Part shown: one piece after another, positions 5,092 through 8,472 of the stretch | Numbering within the stretch: position 1 is the stretch's first letter | Layout: each line of letters starts with the position of its first letter | Assembly (NCBI GenBank): GCA_946410375.1 | Contig: CAMKAB010000031.1 | Coordinates: forward strand, 1-8,472 | From: an uncultured Spirochaetaceae bacterium | GTDB lineage: Bacteria; Spirochaetota; Spirochaetia; Sphaerochaetales; Sphaerochaetaceae | Direction: 5' to 3' | DNA length: 8,472 nucleotides | Translations under genes and position numbers: made by a program | Notes under the pieces: model-generated | What the model saw: the letters and a program-made list of their open reading frames with translations, nothing else | Told to the model about the DNA's origin: nothing | The model's database searches: none

Positions 5092-5159
5092 TCATAAGTT
5101 TATTTCCCGCTTTTATCCCAGCCTGGCTTGCCAAAACCTCTAAGCTCTGCCATATACGG
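5034..5159. repeat. 126-bp direct repeat, copy 2
   Basis: Second copy of the repeat at 3965-4090, same orientation, starting points 1069 bp apart. It covers the end of the 88-residue immunity gene and about 66 nt after it. On the minus strand the identity stops at exactly the base where the unique part of remnant B begins (5034), marking a recombination joint. Confidence 0.93.
5035..5063 (-). promoter_or_regulatory. Possible weak promoter in repeat copy 2, ahead of orphan immunity genes
   Basis: TTGATT (5058-5063) and TATCCT (5035-5040) are 17 nt apart on the minus strand, 4 of 6 matches each. If active it would transcribe immunity genes B, C and A' without the toxin gene, which an orphan immunity array in a lysogen would need. 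Match quality is low. Confidence 0.22.
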
Positions 5160-5366
5160 GCAATGTTTATTGAACAACTCCAACTGCTCTGCCGTCAAAT
5201 TATCCGGATAATCAGCGTTAAAATCATAAACAGTTTTCTTATCAAAAGAAAAAAGCCACGGCTCACCTTTGCTGTTAGCCTTAGTATAAATCTTCCATAT
5301 CGGGCAGTTTTCCTCTTCTTTTGAAAACTCTGTCAATTCTTCTTCGTGTTCATCGTAATTAAACAT
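5100..5366 (-). CDS. Putative cognate immunity protein A of the MuF toxin
   Basis: 88 residues, acidic N-terminal half (MFNYDEHEEELTEFSKEEEN) and conserved C-terminal half (LFSFDKKTVYDF, DYPDNLTAEQLELFNK, PYMAELRGFGKPGWDKSGK). No signal peptide or membrane segment, so cytoplasmic. The ATG at 5366 overlaps the stop of the MuF-toxin gene by 8 nt (ATGTTTAA), with GAGGG 6 nt upstream; toxin and this protein would be made in coupled translation. That position, the small acidic nature and the presence of a diverged paralogue after a remnant of the same toxin domain point to an immunity function: binding and blocking the papain-like domain during virion assembly and in lysogens. Not shown directly. 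Alternative: a small virion or chaperone protein. Confidence 0.8.
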   Translation of the reverse strand: MFNYDEHEEELTEFSKEEENCPIWKIYTKANSKGEPWLFSFDKKTVYDFNADYPDNLTAEQLELFNKHCPYMAELRGFGKPGWDKSGK

Positions 5367-7173
5367 TTAAAGCCCTCTTTGTGTTAATGTGTTCCAGTAG
5401 TTTCCTAAACTCATTATTACGCCCGAGTTTTTCTATGTCAATCAAAACCGCAATATTTTCTTCCTGTCGCAATTTGCAACCAAAAATTTTTTGCAATTCA
5501 CTTTTTGGCCTATTAAAAAAACCGTTGCCATTCATGCCACCTTGCAAAAACATATGGGAAAAGCCTGTTTTTGTTTTTTTGATTATTGCCGCATGTCCGC
5601 CCGCCGCAAAATAGTACTGCTTACCCTCTTGCGCTTTATCAAGTACTTCATTAGAAATTTTAAAATCATCCATTCCCCGGCACAGTATTCCGTCAACACC
5701 TTTTAGATTAGCAATATGCTCAATCATCTCATTGCTTGCGAAAACTTCACAGCTTAGCCCACCTCTGTAATCAGTGACATCAAGTCCGCTTCTGCGTCCT
5801 ACATACGCCAGTGCAAGCGAAGAACATGACTTGTTTTCTTTATCCAAAACACCAACTTCATTTATCGCCTTTTCCGCTCCCTCGGGGCGCGGAAGCGTTT
5901 TATATGGTATTCGTTCCACTTGCTCCAATTTTTTAAGCGCATTATTGACAGATTCTTCATTAGAATTACTCGCGAACTTTCCTGCTGCCTTTATGTAGTG
6001 ATACCCGCTAACCTCAGTCAGCACCGTTATCGGAGTTCTGCCGGTCTTATCCAGGAACTCATTGTATTTTGCAGTAACAGCGTTCAGCTTCGCCTGCGTC
6101 TCCCTCGCTTCCTTGTCGTAGCCGCCTGCTCTGTACGCTATCTGCTCACGCTTAAGCTGCCGGATATTCCGTTCATAGTACCGCTGTGTCTGCTGTTCCT
6201 GATAATGCCTTTTGTTTTCCTCCTCTGTAGGAAACTCCCTATGGTCGCTCAGTCCTATTTCCTCGTAATAAGGCGAGAAGCTATGCCTGCAATTTATCCC
6301 GCAAAGCCCGTCCACCTCGCCGTAACCCGTGCTTTCCTTAAACGGCGGGTACTTCTCAGACGTTCCGGAAAGACTAAACACTTTTCCCTGCCATGCGTCG
6401 TGATTGCTCCAAGGATGACGGGGATTCTCTGTATGGCGAGCTCCTAAGTGCCAGCTTGTCTCGACCAAGTCGCACCCAAGCTCTGCGCAATTTGACAATG
6501 TTAACTCACCTGCGGACTGGTTAAGCGTGGTTACTATATCCCGTCTGATTGCGCTGTCCAGCGGATAAACCGCCTCTTTCCCGCCGACCTTATAAGTCGT
6601 ATAAAAAGAACCGGCGCTTTTCATTATGTTTATTCCGCTTTCCCCTATCTCCTTAACGGCGTTCTTCACTGCGTCCGCCATCGTAAACGTACCGGTGCTC
6701 ACTTCCAAGTACGCTTTGTTCACAGCGTCCCTGTACGTCTTTATGCTTGCTTCTATCGCCCGCGTACCGGTCAGATTCATTGCGTTCTTGCATGCTTTTA
6801 TAGCGTTTTCCGTTATTCTGTTAAGCTCCGGAGATTTTTCCATCGCTTCAAGCTGCTCAGCGTCCGTTTTAAGGACATCCAAATCCTTAATCTTCACAAG
6901 GTCGTTGTTTTGAGCTCGCCTCAACGCGGCTTTTATGAGATTCTCAATCTCTTTAACAGAAGACGTCTTATATTCTTTGGAAATGGCGATTATAAGCTCC
7001 CTCCGGAGCGCGTCCGCTTCATTCAGCTTTTCCAATTGCCAAAGATTCGTACTGCTAAGCCCTCGTCCTTTGCAAAGACGCCTCACAACGCTTGCAATCA
7101 AAATGCCTTCAAGGTTTTTAAATATCGAGGTAACTTCTAAACGTATTCTGCTTACTTCATCAGGACTTAACAC
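5359..7173 (-). CDS. MuF/minor capsid protein 2 with C-terminal papain-like toxin domain
   Basis: 604 residues from GTG 7173, which has GGAG 6 nt upstream and starts 3 nt after the portal stop. Residues 1-390 are a Phage_min_cap2-type (PF06152) virion protein: helical N-terminus, then HPWSNHDAWQGKVFSLSG (253-270), YPPFKESTGYGEVDGLCGIN (275-294), CRHSFSPYYEEIG, and a helical QEQQTQRYYERNIRQLKREQ segment (325-344). It attaches to the portal and is carried in the head. Residues about 430-604 are an added domain: KSCSSLALAYVGRRSGLDV with Cys450, AAGGHAAIIKKTKTGFSHMF with His527, then LQGG with Gln544 and FGCKL. The Cys...GGHA...LQ order matches papain-like cysteine toxins. Base composition becomes more AT-rich from about 5980 down. 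The virion could inject this domain with the DNA. Substrate unknown; a deamidase or protease is possible. Confidence 0.85.
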   Translation of the reverse strand: MLSPDEVSRIRLEVTSIFKNLEGILIASVVRRLCKGRGLSSTNLWQLEKLNEADALRRELIIAISKEYKTSSVKEIENLIKAALRRAQNNDLVKIKDLDVLKTDAEQLEAMEKSPELNRITENAIKACKNAMNLTGTRAIEASIKTYRDAVNKAYLEVSTGTFTMADAVKNAVKEIGESGINIMKSAGSFYTTYKVGGKEAVYPLDSAIRRDIVTTLNQSAGELTLSNCAELGCDLVETSWHLGARHTENPRHPWSNHDAWQGKVFSLSGTSEKYPPFKESTGYGEVDGLCGINCRHSFSPYYEEIGLSDHREFPTEEENKRHYQEQQTQRYYERNIRQLKREQIAYRAGGYDKEARETQAKLNAVTAKYNEFLDKTGRTPITVLTEVSGYHYIKAAGKFASNSNEESVNNALKKLEQVERIPYKTLPRPEGAEKAINEVGVLDKENKSCSSLALAYVGRRSGLDVTDYRGGLSCEVFASNEMIEHIANLKGVDGILCRGMDDFKISNEVLDKAQEGKQYYFAAGGHAAIIKKTKTGFSHMFLQGGMNGNGFFNRPKSELQKIFGCKLRQEENIAVLIDIEKLGRNNEFRKLLEHINTKRALNV

Positions 7174-7176
7174 TCA

Positions 7177-8472
7177 TCACTCCACCATATTAAAACCGAC
7201 CGACGCGCTTTCCGACTTCATTCTCTCGATTTCCGCAGAAGCCTCCTCTTCGGTAAGTCCTCTGTACTCCATAAGGTAGCTAAGCTTGCTCCGCAGCCCG
7301 CTTACAACCTCTTTCTGCGCATTCTCACGTGCGCTGTCTTCATCGGTTAAAATACTGTCTCCGAAAGACACCTCCAGCTCTACTTCTCCGAACTCGTCTA
7401 TGTCGTACAAGGTCTGCATTTGCTTAACAGCGAGATATACGGCTTTAATCGCCGGAGCAATGCACCACGTCTGCATGTCGCAAATCGTCTGATACGTTTT
7501 CTGCTGTTTTGCGGTAACCTCTCTCGCCGTAACAGCTCCGGAGGCTTCTTCATACACATAGGATCCGCTATCCAAATGCGCCGATGAGCAAAGCAGGCTA
7601 AGCTGAGTTTTCAAAGCCTGCGTAATATCGTTCTGACGGATTGCGGGACTGTATACGTCCATATATCTGTTCACCGCTCCCTCGGCGTCCATAACCTTGT
7701 AAAGCCTCTTTTCCTTATCGTCGAAGCGGGGCACGAGATCGCCGTTCGTCTTTCTTTCCACTTCCACCATTGAAGCGTCTACAAAAACCTTGTTCTGTGT
7801 GCTTTGAAGCTCCCAGCACAAGCTATCGTACGTGCGGTCTATGTTCTCCAGTATCGGCAATGCGTCTTTATAAAGAGACACTCCTGCATTGCCGTTTAAA
7901 GCCTTATTGTTTGAAAAAGGCGTTTTCATATACACGAAAAGCGGACGTTCCAAACCCGACGCCTCCGCATAAGGCGTAATATCCGCCCACTTAGGATAAT
8001 CCGAAAGGCTTATGCTGTGCATCAGCTCCGTGGGACTGTTAGACTTAAACGCCTTAACCTCAATCGAGACGCCGCCTTTCTCGCCGTTCTTTCCGTACTT
8101 CCATCTGTGGCACTCCAGCTTTGTGTAATAAACGGGTATTCCGTTTTCAGTTACAACATCCCGGTCTATGAATATGCCGCTCATCGGAACGCCTTCGTTC
8201 CAATCCGATGGGATGAAACGGTCCGCCGTGTACCATGAAAGAGACACCTTGTTCAGCGTCTTGTTGTAGTACGGGCGAATGGCAACCGCACCGCCTGCGA
8301 GCGCATATTCCGTCTGCGTCCTAATCTCCCGCTCTATCTCCTGCGTCCAAAAGTCTTGCAAACTCTTGTCCGCCGTTTCCTGCATAGCAAGTTCGGATAC
8401 GCATTTTGCGGCAAGGTCTGTACATAAGACACTCGCCATATTAAGCGTGTTTAAAACCTGCTCTTTCCCCGA
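7177..8472 (-). CDS. Phage portal protein, A118/SPP1 type (5' end outside window)
   Basis: The frame is open to the right edge; the ATG at 8439 is internal, since in-frame codons upstream (KEQVLNTLNMAS) continue the typical 'LNMA..V...LA' helix of portals. At least 431 residues are present. Family signs: DFWTQEIEREIRTQTEYALA then GGAVAIRPYYNKT, the block SLSWYTADRFIPSDWNEG, and a late YVYEEASGAVTAREVTAKQQ helix followed by TYQTICDMQTWCIAPAIKAVYL, as in A118-type portals ('TATEV' motif region). The C-terminus is acidic and helical. It forms the dodecameric ring at the head vertex through which DNA is packaged and ejected, and on which MuF proteins sit. The MuF gene starts 3 nt after its stop. 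Confidence 0.88.
   Translation of the reverse strand, partial: SGKEQVLNTLNMASVLCTDLAAKCVSELAMQETADKSLQDFWTQEIEREIRTQTEYALAGGAVAIRPYYNKTLNKVSLSWYTADRFIPSDWNEGVPMSGIFIDRDVVTENGIPVYYTKLECHRWKYGKNGEKGGVSIEVKAFKSNSPTELMHSISLSDYPKWADITPYAEASGLERPLFVYMKTPFSNNKALNGNAGVSLYKDALPILENIDRTYDSLCWELQSTQNKVFVDASMVEVERKTNGDLVPRFDDKEKRLYKVMDAEGAVNRYMDVYSPAIRQNDITQALKTQLSLLCSSAHLDSGSYVYEEASGAVTAREVTAKQQKTYQTICDMQTWCIAPAIKAVYLAVKQMQTLYDIDEFGEVELEVSFGDSILTDEDSARENAQKEVVSGLRSKLSYLMEYRGLTEEEASAEIERMKSESASVGFNMVE

Noticed and set aside
4944..5099. Short frames starting with ATG right after the immunity stops (MKCFYMCKMLL and MTCFYMCEMLP)
   Set aside because: They are 11 codons long, have no ribosome-binding site of their own, and differ at several residues between the repeat copies.
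3965..5159. Insertion sequence or transposon flanked by direct repeats
   Set aside because: The repeats are direct, overlap immunity coding ends, and no transposase, terminal inverted repeats or target-site duplication is visible between them.
7175..7177. ATG 4 nt upstream of the GTG start of the MuF gene
   Set aside because: It is in a different frame and stops after five codons; GTG 7173 has GGAG at proper spacing and is in frame with the family sequence.
1..8472. CRISPR array, tRNA or rRNA genes, phage attachment site or origin
   Set aside because: No regularly spaced short repeats, no cloverleaf-like segment and no integrase or replication gene context were seen in the window.

Overview
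The window is the head-morphogenesis module of a tailed-phage genome, almost certainly a prophage, read on the minus strand. In transcription order it holds the portal (5' end outside the window), a long MuF/minor capsid protein 2, an accessory island, a scaffold protein, the major capsid protein, a head-tail connector, minor capsid protein 1 and a partial minor capsid protein 2-type protein cut by the left edge. The gene order and the A118-type portal plus Phage_min_cap2 pair are those of siphophages best known from Bacillota. Short GGAG-type Shine-Dalgarno sites precede most genes. The host cannot be fixed from this window: Bacillota is the default, but gut or oral spirochaetes and other bacteria carry similar prophages.

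7177-8472 (portal) and 5359-7173 (MuF) are the normal start of the head operon. The MuF protein, however, carries an extra C-terminal domain of about 170 residues that looks like a papain-like cysteine effector (Cys450 in CSSLALAYVGRR, His527 in GGHAAII). Its stop codon overlaps the start of a small acidic gene by 8 nt, the arrangement of a toxin and its immunity gene.

4031-5366 is the most interesting stretch. After the first immunity gene come three more small immunity-like genes (one frameshifted). Each is preceded by a remnant of about 36-37 codons whose stop codon overlaps the immunity start by 11-28 nt. The third remnant (NNDFRKLLGYINT) is recognisably the end of the same toxin domain (NNEFRKLLEHINT), and the immunity gene after it is a paralogue of the first. 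I read this as a record of successive toxin-tip replacements in a virion-borne polymorphic toxin: the tip is displaced, its last codons and its immunity gene are left behind. A 126-bp, 94% identical direct repeat flanks this array and may be the recombination tract. The array ends at a rho-independent terminator (3886-3923).

2600-3850 holds two self-contained, convergent transcription units inserted in the head operon: a minus-strand membrane protein with its own promoter, a 17-codon leader ORF and a terminator, and a plus-strand small protein with a consensus promoter and a terminator. Both look like lysogenic-conversion (moron) genes.

1-2580 returns to GC-richer, tightly packed structural genes (scaffold, capsid, connector, minor capsid proteins). 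Because terminators separate the portal/MuF part from the scaffold/capsid part, late transcription must either read through them (antitermination) or restart before the scaffold gene.
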